Below, piece by piece: positions 6,823 to 14,891 of a stretch of 18,916 nucleotides of DNA. The DNA is from an uncultured Flavobacteriia bacterium (GTDB lineage: Bacteria; Bacteroidota; Bacteroidia; Flavobacteriales_D; Crocinitomicaceae). The stretch spans positions 1 through 18,916 of the forward strand of contig CALJTX010000056.1 in NCBI GenBank assembly GCA_937975705.1. Reading direction: 5' to 3'. Below the pieces are notes generated by a model. That model searched no databases. It saw only the letters and a list, made by a program, of their open reading frames with translations, and was not told where the DNA came from. Position numbers and translations under genes: made by a program. Numbering within the stretch: position 1 is the first letter of the stretch; each line of letters starts with the position of its first letter.

Positions 6823-6874
6823 TGTTAATTGTTTTTTTAAGCTTTTGAACCTCTGTAGAATTACTGAAAATCAA

Positions 6875-7306
6875 TTAAAGATTTTTGGAAAGTTTCTTTT
6901 GAATGAAATAGATCATTATGCCAAGTGACCCAACACAAATGGCAGCAGCAATAATGTCAAGTAGAATGACAGTATTATTGAGGTAAAAATGACTTGTTGC
7001 AAACCAGTAAAAATCAGTCATGCAGGCTACGAGCGAACCCAATATTGCAAAGAAACCAAAAGCTTGTTGTGAAGAATGAAACGCAATATGGATTTGAATA
7101 AAACTAACAAGCAGCGCATAGACAAAGCAAGACAAATAAAGGAATAGAAAACTAAAATCTGCTGTTTTCTTAAATCCGGATAGATGTGTTGTATTTGCTT
7201 CTGTATAAGCACCTATAAGCGTGTCAAAGACAAGCCAACCCAATCCGAGATAGATAAAACTACCCACTATTGCACTCAATACAACTAATTTTAATCGCGC
7301 TTTCAT
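6875..7306 (-). CDS. Four-helix membrane protein, unknown function
   Basis: A 143-aa protein with four probable transmembrane segments: about 7-31 (LVVLSAIVGSFIYLGLGWLVF), 50-73 (DFSFLFLYLSCFVYALLVSFIQI), 80-100 (QAFGFFAILGSLVACMTDFYW), and 110-135 (NTVILLDIIAAAICVGSLGIMIYFI). It ends in a basic tail (KKLSKNL). The layout resembles small conserved integral membrane proteins of Bacteroidota, but I do not recognise the family. It is on the same strand as DinB and DUF4260, with 52 bp to DinB, so it may lead the same transcript. Confidence 0.75.
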   Translation of the reverse strand: MKARLKLVVLSAIVGSFIYLGLGWLVFDTLIGAYTEANTTHLSGFKKTADFSFLFLYLSCFVYALLVSFIQIHIAFHSSQQAFGFFAILGSLVACMTDFYWFATSHFYLNNTVILLDIIAAAICVGSLGIMIYFIQKKLSKNL

Positions 7307-7361
7307 GACTTAAAAATACTTAAAAAGTATTTCCTAATTGTTCATTAAATACGCTTACCGA

Positions 7362-8450
7362 TTAATATTGCCCCTCATCCAAAAAAGGATAATCAATATA
7401 CCCTTGGTCTTGGCCGCCGTACATTGTGGCTCTGTCGGGCTCAGTCAGTGGGGCATTGCGTTCAAAACGTTTGGGTAAGTCCGGATTGGAGATAAACAAA
7501 GATCCATAGGAAATCATGGCTGCATTGCCTTTTTCTAATTCTGCTTCTCCGGATTCTCTAGAATAGCCGCCGTTGGCAATGATCAAATGCTTTGTGGCCG
7601 GACTAAATACGCCGAGCACATCTCTCGGATATTGAGGTAGGTTGTCTGAGAGGAACATCGCATTCATCAACTGCACATACGCCAAAGGAAATTGGTTTAA
7701 TTCGCTCAGTAGGTGCTGATACAAAGCGGTTGGGTTGCTGTCGATCATGTTATTGTAAGGAATACTTGGCGAAAGCTTGATTCCGACTTTATCAGCACCA
7801 AGTGCTTGCACCATTGCATCCATCACTTCTAAAACAAAACGACTTCTGTTTTCAATAGAACCACCGTATGCGTCTGTTCTTTGGTTGGAACTCTCTGCCA
7901 AGAATTGATTCGGCAAATATCCGAAGGCTGCATGGAGTTCTACGCCATCAAAACCAGCCTCCATGGCATTTATTGCTGCTTGTTTGTATTGCTGAACAAT
8001 AACTTTCACTTCTTCTGTACTTAACGCACGTGGCGTCTCATAATCCTTCATTCCGTCCATGGTAAAATGCTGTTGACCTTCAATGGCAATAGGGGAGGGC
8101 GCAACGGGTAATTCACCATTTTTTACTAATGAATGCCCCACACGCCCAGTGTGCCAAAGTTGTGCGAAAATAGTTCCACCTTCCTGATGTACTGCTTCGG
8201 TTACTTTTTTCCATGCCTCGATTTGCTCTTTTGTATAAATCCCTGGTGTCATGGGGCTGCCGGTAGCTTGCTTGGAAATATTGATGGCCTCCGAAATCAA
8301 GAGACCTGCGCTCGCTCTTTGCTTGTAATAAAGCACCGTTGAAGGGCCTACAACGCCATTCAAATCGGCGCGAGAACGCGTCATTGGCGCCATGGCCATG
8401 CTATTGTTTAAAGTCAGGTTCCCGATTTTTGTTGTCTGTAAAAGTTTCAT
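7362..8450 (-). CDS. Old Yellow Enzyme family alkene reductase
   Basis: A 362-aa FMN-dependent ene-reductase of the NemA/OYE type, which reduces activated C=C bonds or nitro groups of electrophiles with NAD(P)H. Family markers are MAMAPMTRSRA at 18-28, QLWHTGRVGH at 97-106, the substrate site region GVELHAAFGYLPNQFLAESSNQRTDAYGGSIENRSRF at 169-205, the phosphate site YSRESGEAELEKGNAAMISYGSLFISNPDLPKR, and C-terminal GYIDYPFL. Two positions are unusual. The HxxN substrate-binding pair reads H173-A-A-F176, while proton donor Y178 is kept. The usual Arg in VGIRxSP is K225. The gene starts 25 bp after the pirin stop, and both probably share a MarR-controlled promoter. Confidence 0.94.
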   Translation of the reverse strand: MKLLQTTKIGNLTLNNSMAMAPMTRSRADLNGVVGPSTVLYYKQRASAGLLISEAINISKQATGSPMTPGIYTKEQIEAWKKVTEAVHQEGGTIFAQLWHTGRVGHSLVKNGELPVAPSPIAIEGQQHFTMDGMKDYETPRALSTEEVKVIVQQYKQAAINAMEAGFDGVELHAAFGYLPNQFLAESSNQRTDAYGGSIENRSRFVLEVMDAMVQALGADKVGIKLSPSIPYNNMIDSNPTALYQHLLSELNQFPLAYVQLMNAMFLSDNLPQYPRDVLGVFSPATKHLIIANGGYSRESGEAELEKGNAAMISYGSLFISNPDLPKRFERNAPLTEPDRATMYGGQDQGYIDYPFLDEGQY

Positions 8451-8475
8451 TTGATCTATATTGATTGTTTAAAAT

Positions 8476-9309
8476 TTAAATTTCACCCATTTCACCAGCA
8501 TGGTAGGCTTCTATAACTTGTTGGATTTGTGCCATGTCGTTCATGACAAACGAAGCGTAACCAACTATAGGCTCATCCAAGGGTTTACCGCCGAATAACA
8601 TAAAGTGACTGTCCTCAGAAGACTTGATTTCCAAAGCGTTCCCTTCCCTTTCAAATGAGGTCATGGTGGTAGGGAGCAGCGTTTTGTTGTCCACGGCGAT
8701 GGCGCCATTCACCATATAAATCCCAAGTGAATTTCCTTCGACAAGCGGAATGGAAACTACTTCGTTTGCGGGCACTTGAATGTCGTACATGAATGCAGGA
8801 GACAAGCTTTGTACCGGAGATTGCTGTCCGTTTAATTCACCACAAAGTACTTTCACTGTTGCTTGTCCTATGGTAATTAGGGGCAAATCTGCAGCCGCAT
8901 AATGGAAAAAATCTGGGGCGATGAACTTTTGCTTAGCCGGAAGTGAAATCCAAAATTGCAAGCCGTGAATGCGCTCAGGCTCCGTTCTGTTTTCATTCAT
9001 GCCTTCAGCGTGTACAATGCCACTGCCTGCTTGCATCCAGGCGATATCACCTTCATTTACAACAACATCGTGGCCGAGGCTATCTTGATGGCGATTGCTT
9101 CCTTGAAACAAGTAAGTTATAGTGGCAATGCCCGCATGAGGGTGAGCCGGAACGCCCGCGCTTCCAGGATTTCTTTCAAACGGACCAAAATGATCCAGAA
9201 AAACAAACGGGTCGATATGCCCAACGGCACTGGGAACAACTTGTCTGACATGCGGCCCCATGCTTGCGCTTTTCGGAGACAACCGAGAATGTTTGATTTG
9301 TTTATGCAT
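8476..9309 (-). CDS. Pirin family protein
   Basis: A 277-aa bicupin of the pirin (YhaK/YhhW-like) family; some members are quercetin 2,3-dioxygenases and others act in redox-linked regulation. The N-terminal cupin has the metal site H56 and H58 (PAHPHAGIATITY), H100 and E102 (GSGIVHAEGM). The family signatures FVFLDHFGPF at 35-44 and GLQFWISLP near 117-125 are present, and the C-terminal cupin ends with FMLFGGKPLDEPIVGYASFVMN. It is cytoplasmic and of normal length. It follows marR by 40 bp and precedes the OYE gene by 25 bp. A palindromic operator ends 8 bp before its ATG, so it is probably repressed by the adjacent MarR. Confidence 0.94.
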   Translation of the reverse strand: MHKQIKHSRLSPKSASMGPHVRQVVPSAVGHIDPFVFLDHFGPFERNPGSAGVPAHPHAGIATITYLFQGSNRHQDSLGHDVVVNEGDIAWMQAGSGIVHAEGMNENRTEPERIHGLQFWISLPAKQKFIAPDFFHYAAADLPLITIGQATVKVLCGELNGQQSPVQSLSPAFMYDIQVPANEVVSIPLVEGNSLGIYMVNGAIAVDNKTLLPTTMTSFEREGNALEIKSSEDSHFMLFGGKPLDEPIVGYASFVMNDMAQIQQVIEAYHAGEMGEI

Positions 9310-9316
9310 TTTTATT

Positions 9317-9334
9317 TACTTGTAGGTACAACTA
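9317..9334 (-). promoter_or_regulatory. MarR-type operator before pirin-OYE
   Basis: The 18-bp near-palindrome TAGTTGTACCTACAAGTA (minus strand) matches the site before marR at 15 of 18 positions when both are read in their best orientation (TAGTTGTACCTACAAGTA versus TAGTTATACCTACAACTA, actual differences at positions 6 and 16). It overlaps TATAGTTG (9336-9329), a 7-of-8 match to the -7 box, so binding would block transcription of the operon. Confidence 0.7.
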
Positions 9335-9349
9335 TATGGGTAATTTTTT

Positions 9350-9805
9350 TTAGCTTCCTCTCAATTTATCCAATAAGGCGTTCAAGGTAAGCGCTTCAGA
9401 TTCATCTAATTGATTGAATTCGGTAATTCTTGCTTGGAGTAGGGGTTCTATCTCAAGTAAAAGAGCCAAGCCTTGTACTGAAATCGCTATCTCGTATTCT
9501 CTTTTATCCCGATCAGACTGAAGCACCGTAATCAGGTTTTTATCTTTCAACTTTTTGATGAGAAGCGTCAGGTTAGAATTTGGTGCAATCATTCTAGAAA
9601 GAATATCTTTCTGACACATTTTAGTGGGATGGCTTCCTTTTAATATCCGCAGCACATTGAACTGCTCATGGGTCAAGTTGTGTGGTTTCAAGAGTGATGA
9701 AATGCGGTTACTCAGCCAATTGGCCGTGAACATCAGGTTGACATTCGCTTTCACCAATTCATTGGCAAATTTCTTCTGTTTGATTTCTTCTTCTATAGCA
9801 GCCAT
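9350..9805 (-). CDS. MarR family transcriptional regulator
   Basis: A 151-aa winged-helix regulator of the MarR family, which usually represses nearby detoxification genes and is released by a phenolic or electrophilic ligand. Typical parts are the dimerisation helices at 5-35, LTHEQFNVLRILKGSHP at 44-60, the recognition region QKDILSRMIAPNSNLTLLIKKLKDKNLI at 65-92, and the wing with DRDKREYEIAIS at 98-109. It has a single cysteine, C64, just before the DNA-recognition region; any thiol switching would therefore need inter-subunit disulfide or adduct formation. It lies upstream of pirin and OYE on the same strand. Matching operators before both units imply autoregulation plus control of pirin-OYE. 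Confidence 0.95.
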   Translation of the reverse strand: MAAIEEEIKQKKFANELVKANVNLMFTANWLSNRISSLLKPHNLTHEQFNVLRILKGSHPTKMCQKDILSRMIAPNSNLTLLIKKLKDKNLITVLQSDRDKREYEIAISVQGLALLLEIEPLLQARITEFNQLDESEALTLNALLDKLRGS

Positions 9806-9821
9806 AACTTCTATTGCACTG

Positions 9822-9855
9822 CAAAGATGTGAAAAAATAGTTATACCTACAACTA
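9822..9855 (-). promoter_or_regulatory. marR promoter with overlapping MarR-type operator
   Basis: Minus-strand operator TAGTTGTAGGTATAACTA (9855-9838) is an 18-bp palindrome with one imperfect pair. Its TTG (9852-9850) lies 20 bp from CATCTTTG (9829-9822), a 7-of-8 match to TAnnTTTG. The operator would cover the -33 region, consistent with autorepression. Confidence 0.7.
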
Positions 9856-9909
9856 TTAATTGATTTTTCTAACAGATAAGTATTGAAATGCCATTACCAA
9901 CGAAAAACC

Positions 9910-9917
9910 TAACTTAG
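9910..9917 (+). promoter_or_regulatory. Possible -7 box of the VOC gene
   Basis: TAACTTAG is a 7-of-8 match to TAnnTTTG, 26 bp upstream of the ATG. A TTG lies 24 bp further upstream, which is slightly long spacing. The marR operator on the other strand is about 60 bp away, so cross-regulation is possible but not shown. Confidence 0.3.
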
Positions 9918-9943
9918 CAGCTCAATTTTCAAACACAACGCAA

Positions 9944-10372
9944 ATGGCCACAAAATTCTCTATCTGCCTTTGGCATCAAGACGTCAAAGAAATGGCGCAA
10001 TACTATCAGCAAATCTTTAATGATTTCAAACTCATTTCAGAAAACCCAATGGCCAGTGTTTTTGAAATGAATGGCCAGCGCTTCATGTGCCTCAACAACG
10101 CTGTTCCGAATATACAATTCAACGAAAAAATTTCATTCGTATTGACCGTAGACACGCAAGAAGAAATTGATACCTATTGGAATTACTTCTGTAAAGAGGG
10201 GCAAGCAGGGCAGTGCGGCTGGCTAGAAGACAAATACGGTGTGTCTTGGCAAATTGTACCGAGCATCCTCGGCAAACTCATGACCAACCCCGAAACCGCT
10301 CCTAAAGCTACTTATGCGTTTATGCAAATGAGCAAGTTTGATATTGAGAAGTTGGAGGAAGCGGTGAGGTAG
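9944..10372 (+). CDS. VOC superfamily protein, PhnB-like
   Basis: A 142-aa single-domain protein of the vicinal oxygen chelate superfamily, in the PhnB / '3-demethylubiquinone-9 3-methyltransferase' Pfam group. Typical features are the start FSICLWHQDVKEMAQYYQQIFNDFKL, the segment EMNGQRFMCLNNAVPNIQFNEKISFVLTVDTQEEIDTYWNYF, GQCGWLEDKYGVSWQIVPSILGKLM near 90-115, and AFMQMSKFDIEKLEEA at the end. The methyltransferase name of the group is probably historical, and the function of such proteins is mostly unknown. It is cytoplasmic, full length and monocistronic, transcribed away from the marR cluster. Confidence 0.9.
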   Translation: MATKFSICLWHQDVKEMAQYYQQIFNDFKLISENPMASVFEMNGQRFMCLNNAVPNIQFNEKISFVLTVDTQEEIDTYWNYFCKEGQAGQCGWLEDKYGVSWQIVPSILGKLMTNPETAPKATYAFMQMSKFDIEKLEEAVR

Positions 10373-10666
10373 ATTGTTTTTAAGAAACTGGTTTGAATCA
10401 GCCATCTGAAATTTCTTATATTGAAAATCACCAATTACAGTATCGGTAAGATCTGTTCTCACCCTTAGCGTTCATCAAATCTAATTTAATAAAAAAGACT
10501 CGCTTGTCTTCTTCCCGCTTGCAATTACTTGTCTACTGAATTACCTAACTCATTTATTTTGAATACTTTTAATTCAAATTTTTATGCTTTATTGGTACAA
10601 AGTACACAAACAATTCGTCTAATTCTTTGTTTTTCGGATATTGCTTGTTAAAAGAAAGCTCAATTC
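10373..10666. other. AT-rich intergenic region, 294 bp
   Basis: No gene or RNA is visible. It must hold the promoter of the large downstream gene, but no full TAnnTTTG is present; TAATTCTTTG at about 10620-10629 has the wrong spacing. A weak 5-bp stem (AAGAC/GTCTT) lies near 10495-10510. Nothing else is supported. Confidence 0.5.
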
Positions 10667-13486
10667 ATGCGCCTAGTTTGTTTTCTTATTGCTTTGGGGT
10701 TTTCTAGTTTAAGCTGGACGCAACAGACTTTGCAAAACAACAACTGGATGTTTGGCGGAACAGCCGTTGGGCTGGGCATTCCTCAAACACCTGGGCCCTC
10801 GCTCAACTTCGCGAGTTGCAGTCCGATTGTTGAAAATGATTCGCCTGGAGCTCAATTCGAGGGGCAGACAGCCATTTCTGATAGCCAAACCGGAAATTTA
10901 CTTTTTTACAGTAGTGGGAGTCAGATCAGAAATGCGCTAGGGCAGCTTATGCCTGGTGGCAATCTGGTAGCTACTTCAAATAGTATTTCACAAAATTTAA
11001 TTGTGAAAAAACCTGGTTCGAGTACCTTGTATTATCATTTTTCGCCCGAAACGCAAGCTGGTAACATCATTAGCACTGCCAACCCTGGATTGAATGGTTT
11101 CAGTTATTCCGTTATTGATATGTCGCAGGCTGGCGGCCTTGGCGCTGTGGTCTCGAGCGGAAACTTATTGCAACCATTTGAAAATTGTGAAATGGTCACG
11201 GGGGTTTACCACGCAAATGGTCAAGACATCTGGATCATCGGGCACAAATACGGAAGCAATACGTTTTTTGTCTATTTGCTCACGGCATCAGGCATCAACC
11301 CAACGCCAATTTATTCCAGTGTTGGCCCAACTATTTTCACACAAGGCACAAGTATTTATGCCAATTCAAACTACGACGCTGTTGGCGAATTGAAAGCATC
11401 CCCAGACGGATCCAAATTGGCGTTCACTACATTTTATACAGGTTATACCTGCTTGTTTCAATTCAATAACAACAATGGTGTTATTTCGAATCCTATTCCG
11501 CTTAGCCTAGGTTCTGCTGGTTATGGTGTCTCTTTTTCGCAAGACAACTCCAAATTATATTTCTCAAGGGTAGATGCCACACAAGGTGGTGTGAGCTTTC
11601 TCAACAACGGCTCAATTGTACAATTCAACATTTCCATCTATTCTCAAGCTGCCATTCAAGCCTCCATGTATGTGGTGTACAGTTCATCAACAGGGTTCAG
11701 AAGTTTGAAACTCGGGCCAAATGGCAAATTATATGCAGCCAGAACCACCCTGACTTCCGGCGGAAACGGCTCCTCTTATATAGCCGTCATTAACAATCCT
11801 AATTTGGCTGGTGCGGCATGTAATTTTGTAAACGACGGCGTCTTTATTGGCGCAAATAAGGGGAGGTGGGGGCTCAATAACGTAATCGAAGAATTTTTCA
11901 CTTGTAACAACTTCAATTTTACATTAGGCCCAGACATCAACAAGTGCCCAGGCACTTCTGTCACGCTTACTGCACCTCCAAATCTAGGCACTTATCTTTG
12001 GAGCAACTCCGCGACTACACAAAGCATTACGGTTACACAGCCCGGCACTTACTGGGTGAGTGTTGCAGGGCCAAATGGATCGGGGAGTGACACCATAGTT
12101 GTGACCGATTTTCCTGCACCGGTTGTAAACATTATTGGTGCATTGAGTATTTGCCAAGGAAGCACAACAACACTTGTTGCAAGCCCGAATTTCACAAATT
12201 ACTTATGGAGCAACGGTGTTCAAACGCAATACAATACCGTCGGGCCAGGCACTTATTGGCTAACCGCTACAAATTCAAATGGCTGCATTGCTTATGACAC
12301 CGCAACGGTTGTGGAATTACCAATTCCGCTTATCAATTTCCTAGGAAACACAACGGTTTGTGCGGGTCAAGAAACCAGTATTCAAGCCAACGCAGGCTTC
12401 ACTACTTACGAGTGGTCAAATGGGCTGAGCACCCCCAACGTCAATCTCGGTGCAGGCATATTCACCCTTACAGTGACCGACATTTCAGGCTGCCAGGCAA
12501 CAGATACGGTTGTTGTGAGTAATTTTCCGACATCTGTATTGGACATCAGTGGTGCGCTCGGCGTGTGTGTGGGCAGCACAACCGCGCTATCTGTCAGTGC
12601 TAATTTCTCAAATTGGCTGTGGAACAATGGGGCGCAAACACCAAATATTGTCGTCGGGCCCGGAACATATTGGCTTTCGGCTACCGATATCAATGGCTGT
12701 ATTGTTTCTGACACCACCACGGTTTTGCAATGGCCATCGCCACAGATCAATATCAATGGAAACATCTACGTCTGTACCGGACAAGAAGCGTATCTACAAG
12801 CCAACCCCGGATTCAGCAATTATCAGTGGTCAAATGGAGCAAATGCCGCCAACGTTTACCTCCCTGCCGGAGCGTACATCCTCACAGTTGTGGATAGTTT
12901 AGGATGCCAAGCAAATGCAGATATCACCGTTACAGCATCTGCTCCCACAGCGGCTATCGCAGATTCGACAACGCTATTCAATTTAAATAGTCCCATTCAA
13001 TTGCTCAGTAATTCAACCTCAGGATTATACCCAATATCATCTTGGTATTGGAATTTTGGCGATGGCAATTACAGCAACCTAGAAAATCCAATACACAACT
13101 ATACAGCACCCGGAAGCTACACTCTAAATCTACTCGTAACCGATACTTTAGGCTGTTCTGATACGGCAAGTTATGTCATCGCATTTGACCCCGACCTTAC
13201 CTTTTATGTGCCAAATACCTTCAGCCCTGATGGAGACGGTTTGAACCAAATCTTTATTCCTGTATTTTCTTCACCGATTGACCAAACCAATTACCAAATG
13301 TTGATCTACAACAGATGGGGAGAAATCATTTTCGAAACCCTCGACCCAAATGTAGGCTGGGATGGTACTTTCGGACCAGACAGCCATGCATGTCAGGTGG
13401 GTACTTATACGTACCTGATTGTCTTCGGAACAACTGCCAACGAAGAGAAACAGCTCATTTCTGGGCATGTAAATTTGATCAGGTAA
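10667..13486 (+). CDS. Large secreted T9SS type-B substrate with Ig-like repeats and PKD domain
   Basis: A 939-aa exported protein with a signal peptide (residues 1-18, MRLVCFLIALGFSSLSWT). Residues about 20-415 look like the beta-propeller-like N-terminal region common in these proteins (NNNWMFGG, SDSQTGNLLFYSSG, ELKASPDGSKLAFTTF, LKLGPNGKLYAA). Five Ig-like repeats of about 69 aa follow (420-757), with motifs C-x-G, YxWSNG and GTYWLxATDxxGC. A PKD domain (758-840, SWYWNFGDGNYSNLENPIHNY) comes next. The end (845-939) is the gliding-motility-associated type-B C-terminal domain: FYVPNTFSPDGDGLNQIF, IYNRWGEIIFE, GWDGTF, GTYTYLIVF, GHVNLIR. It would be exported by Sec, then by the type IX system, and attached to the cell surface or released. 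The exact role, perhaps adhesion, is unknown. Confidence 0.95.
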   Translation: MRLVCFLIALGFSSLSWTQQTLQNNNWMFGGTAVGLGIPQTPGPSLNFASCSPIVENDSPGAQFEGQTAISDSQTGNLLFYSSGSQIRNALGQLMPGGNLVATSNSISQNLIVKKPGSSTLYYHFSPETQAGNIISTANPGLNGFSYSVIDMSQAGGLGAVVSSGNLLQPFENCEMVTGVYHANGQDIWIIGHKYGSNTFFVYLLTASGINPTPIYSSVGPTIFTQGTSIYANSNYDAVGELKASPDGSKLAFTTFYTGYTCLFQFNNNNGVISNPIPLSLGSAGYGVSFSQDNSKLYFSRVDATQGGVSFLNNGSIVQFNISIYSQAAIQASMYVVYSSSTGFRSLKLGPNGKLYAARTTLTSGGNGSSYIAVINNPNLAGAACNFVNDGVFIGANKGRWGLNNVIEEFFTCNNFNFTLGPDINKCPGTSVTLTAPPNLGTYLWSNSATTQSITVTQPGTYWVSVAGPNGSGSDTIVVTDFPAPVVNIIGALSICQGSTTTLVASPNFTNYLWSNGVQTQYNTVGPGTYWLTATNSNGCIAYDTATVVELPIPLINFLGNTTVCAGQETSIQANAGFTTYEWSNGLSTPNVNLGAGIFTLTVTDISGCQATDTVVVSNFPTSVLDISGALGVCVGSTTALSVSANFSNWLWNNGAQTPNIVVGPGTYWLSATDINGCIVSDTTTVLQWPSPQININGNIYVCTGQEAYLQANPGFSNYQWSNGANAANVYLPAGAYILTVVDSLGCQANADITVTASAPTAAIADSTTLFNLNSPIQLLSNSTSGLYPISSWYWNFGDGNYSNLENPIHNYTAPGSYTLNLLVTDTLGCSDTASYVIAFDPDLTFYVPNTFSPDGDGLNQIFIPVFSSPIDQTNYQMLIYNRWGEIIFETLDPNVGWDGTFGPDSHACQVGTYTYLIVFGTTANEEKQLISGHVNLIR

Positions 13487-13563
13487 ACTACCAGCTTATT
13501 TTACGCAAGGGCTTTGTCAAGAAATACCCTTCAAAGAAGCCATGTTTCACTGAGGCTTGATAT

Positions 13564-13583
13564 CGCTCTCCGATTGGGGAGCG
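13564..13583 (+). terminator. Possible terminator hairpin after the T9SS substrate
   Basis: CGCTCTCC, a GATT loop and GGGGAGCG form an 8-bp stem with one G-T pair, 78 bp after the stop codon. It is followed by TTAAAAT rather than a clear T-run, so intrinsic termination would be weak. The rest of 13487-13715 shows nothing else. Confidence 0.4.
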
Positions 13584-13715
13584 TTAAAATGATTCTAGAA
13601 TCCATTTGTTTTCTATTTGCAGTTTTACCTTTCATGTGATCTATTCTGGTTTTGATCGCTATTAGGAAATTAAAGGGTTGAAGCTAATTAGCAATTAAAT
13701 AACGGCATTGATAAT

Positions 13716-14111
13716 TTAGTTAAAGAAAAGGGTATGCAAATACCTGCCTGGTGCAAGAATGGCAAAACTTCCTGCGACAAGAATACCTCCAATATACAAC
13801 TGAATCATTGCAGATTTATGCGTTTTTACATCGCCTCTTTTGATCGCTAACCAAGCTTTTGGGACTGAATATATGGTTAGTAAGCTCAGAAGGTGAAGTA
13901 GCCCAAAATGATTAAAAATCCGTTGGCCTACTTGGGCTGGTATAAATAAAGTCAAGATGCCTGTTATTCCCATCAACACCATATATACCTTTCCAATTGT
14001 ATTGTGCAATTGAGTTCCCTTTTTTGCAAATATCAAATAGGCTCCAAATACGGCACAGGGTAGAATAATACACAGATGAATTAGTACAATTGGAGATGAT
14101 TGGATAAACAT
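13716..14111 (-). CDS. DUF2306-like integral membrane protein
   Basis: A 131-aa membrane protein with four probable helices. It resembles the DUF2306 family: an early HLCIILPCAVFGAYLI helix, GTQLHNTIGKVYMVLMGITGILTLFI with the conserved His after a basic/polar turn, FGLLHLLSLLTIYSVPKAWLAIKRGDVKTHKSAMIQLYIGG with histidines within or beside helices, and FAILAPGRYLHTLFF at the end. The family may bind heme or another cofactor through these histidines, but its function is not established. The window shows no partner gene. Confidence 0.8.
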   Translation of the reverse strand: MFIQSSPIVLIHLCIILPCAVFGAYLIFAKKGTQLHNTIGKVYMVLMGITGILTLFIPAQVGQRIFNHFGLLHLLSLLTIYSVPKAWLAIKRGDVKTHKSAMIQLYIGGILVAGSFAILAPGRYLHTLFFN

Positions 14112-14206
14112 AGGCTAGTAAATAAAAATGATTGTACTTTAAAAGTATAACCTTTTTAACATATTTGCCTCCCATTTTGACAAAAGATATAACACACCTC
14201 ATTCAC

Positions 14207-14260
14207 TGATGGACATAAAAAAAGCCTCACGTTTCCGTAAGGCTTTTGAAGCTCCCCCTT
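14207..14260. repeat. Direct repeat copy A: tRNA-Asn 3' end plus terminator
   Basis: Fifty-four bases match 14892-14945 with one mismatch (47 consecutive identical, 14214-14260). The block contains the terminator hairpin and the last 9 nt of tRNA-Asn (complement of CTCCCCCTT) and no other part of the tRNA. The offset to copy B is 685 bp, and the GNAT gene lies between. Confidence 0.95.
14217..14247 (-). terminator. Rho-independent terminator after GNAT gene (copy A)
   Basis: The stem GCCTTAC/GTGAGGC with loop GGAAAC is extended by an A-T run and followed by seven T on the minus strand. It is identical to the terminator after tRNA-Asn. It lies about 60 bp after the GNAT stop. On the plus strand it has only a T4, so it is mainly a minus-strand terminator. 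Confidence 0.85.
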
Positions 14261-14306
14261 TTCGACGAAAGATGCAACAATATTGTGATGATAAAGTATG
14301 TGACAA

Positions 14307-14855
14307 TTAGGAAGTTAAATATCCTTCTTTTTCAATAATGTAATTGACGTGTAGTCTTAATTCATTGTTAACCGGAACTTTAGGATGACTAAATTCCCCA
14401 ATTTTGCTCATACCAATTCTTTTCATTACTGCTTCAGATTTTTTATTATATATCGAAGTAAATGAATATACTTTTTCAAAATTAAGAATTGAAAATCCAT
14501 AATCTAAACAAGCTTTTGCAGCTTCTGTTGCAAAGCCTTTACCCCAAAATCGCTTATTAAACCTCCAGCCTATTTCAATACAAGGAGTAAAAGAAGACTC
14601 GAAATCCGCAATCATAAAACCTGTATACCCAAGAAATTCATTACTTTCTCTAGACTCAACAACATACAAGCCAAAACCAGTTTTATTAAAGTGTGCTGAT
14701 ATTCTATTATAAAAATCGAACGATTCTCTATCAGACATTGTAGAAAGAAAATACCTCATTACATCTCGGTCTTTATTCATTTGGACCAAAGCAGCAATAT
14801 CACTTTCTAGCCAATTTCTAATTTTTAATCTATCTGTTGTAATTATTGAATTCAT
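14307..14855 (-). CDS. GNAT family N-acetyltransferase (RimJ/RimL-like)
   Basis: A 182-aa acetyltransferase of the Acetyltransf_3 (RimJ/RimL) type, which transfers acetyl from acetyl-CoA to an amine. Markers are TDRLKIRNWLESDI at 7-20, the central strand IEIGWRFN, the pyrophosphate loop RFWGKGFATEAAKACLDYGF at 102-121 (RxxGxG), and NKKSEAVMKRIGM at 137-149. It is full length. The acceptor substrate is unknown; family members acetylate ribosomal proteins, antibiotics or small molecules. The gene is visibly more AT-rich than its neighbours and is the only gene between two 54-bp direct repeats derived from the tRNA-Asn end, which suggests acquisition. No promoter is convincing. Confidence 0.9.
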   Translation of the reverse strand: MNSIITTDRLKIRNWLESDIAALVQMNKDRDVMRYFLSTMSDRESFDFYNRISAHFNKTGFGLYVVESRESNEFLGYTGFMIADFESSFTPCIEIGWRFNKRFWGKGFATEAAKACLDYGFSILNFEKVYSFTSIYNKKSEAVMKRIGMSKIGEFSHPKVPVNNELRLHVNYIIEKEGYLTS

Positions 14856-14891
14856 ATTTAAATATAAATTGAAGCTGTAAACTTAACTTAT

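Noticed and set aside
14135..14147. TACTTTAAAAGTA inverted repeat upstream of the DUF2306 gene
   Set aside because: It is short and made almost wholly of A and T in an AT-rich stretch. No second copy or clear promoter link was seen.
14207..14275. Copy A as a decayed second tRNA-Asn gene
   Set aside because: Only the last 9 nt of the tRNA are present. The bases beyond 14260 show no T-arm, anticodon arm or D-arm, so the identity ends sharply and does not fade as decay would.
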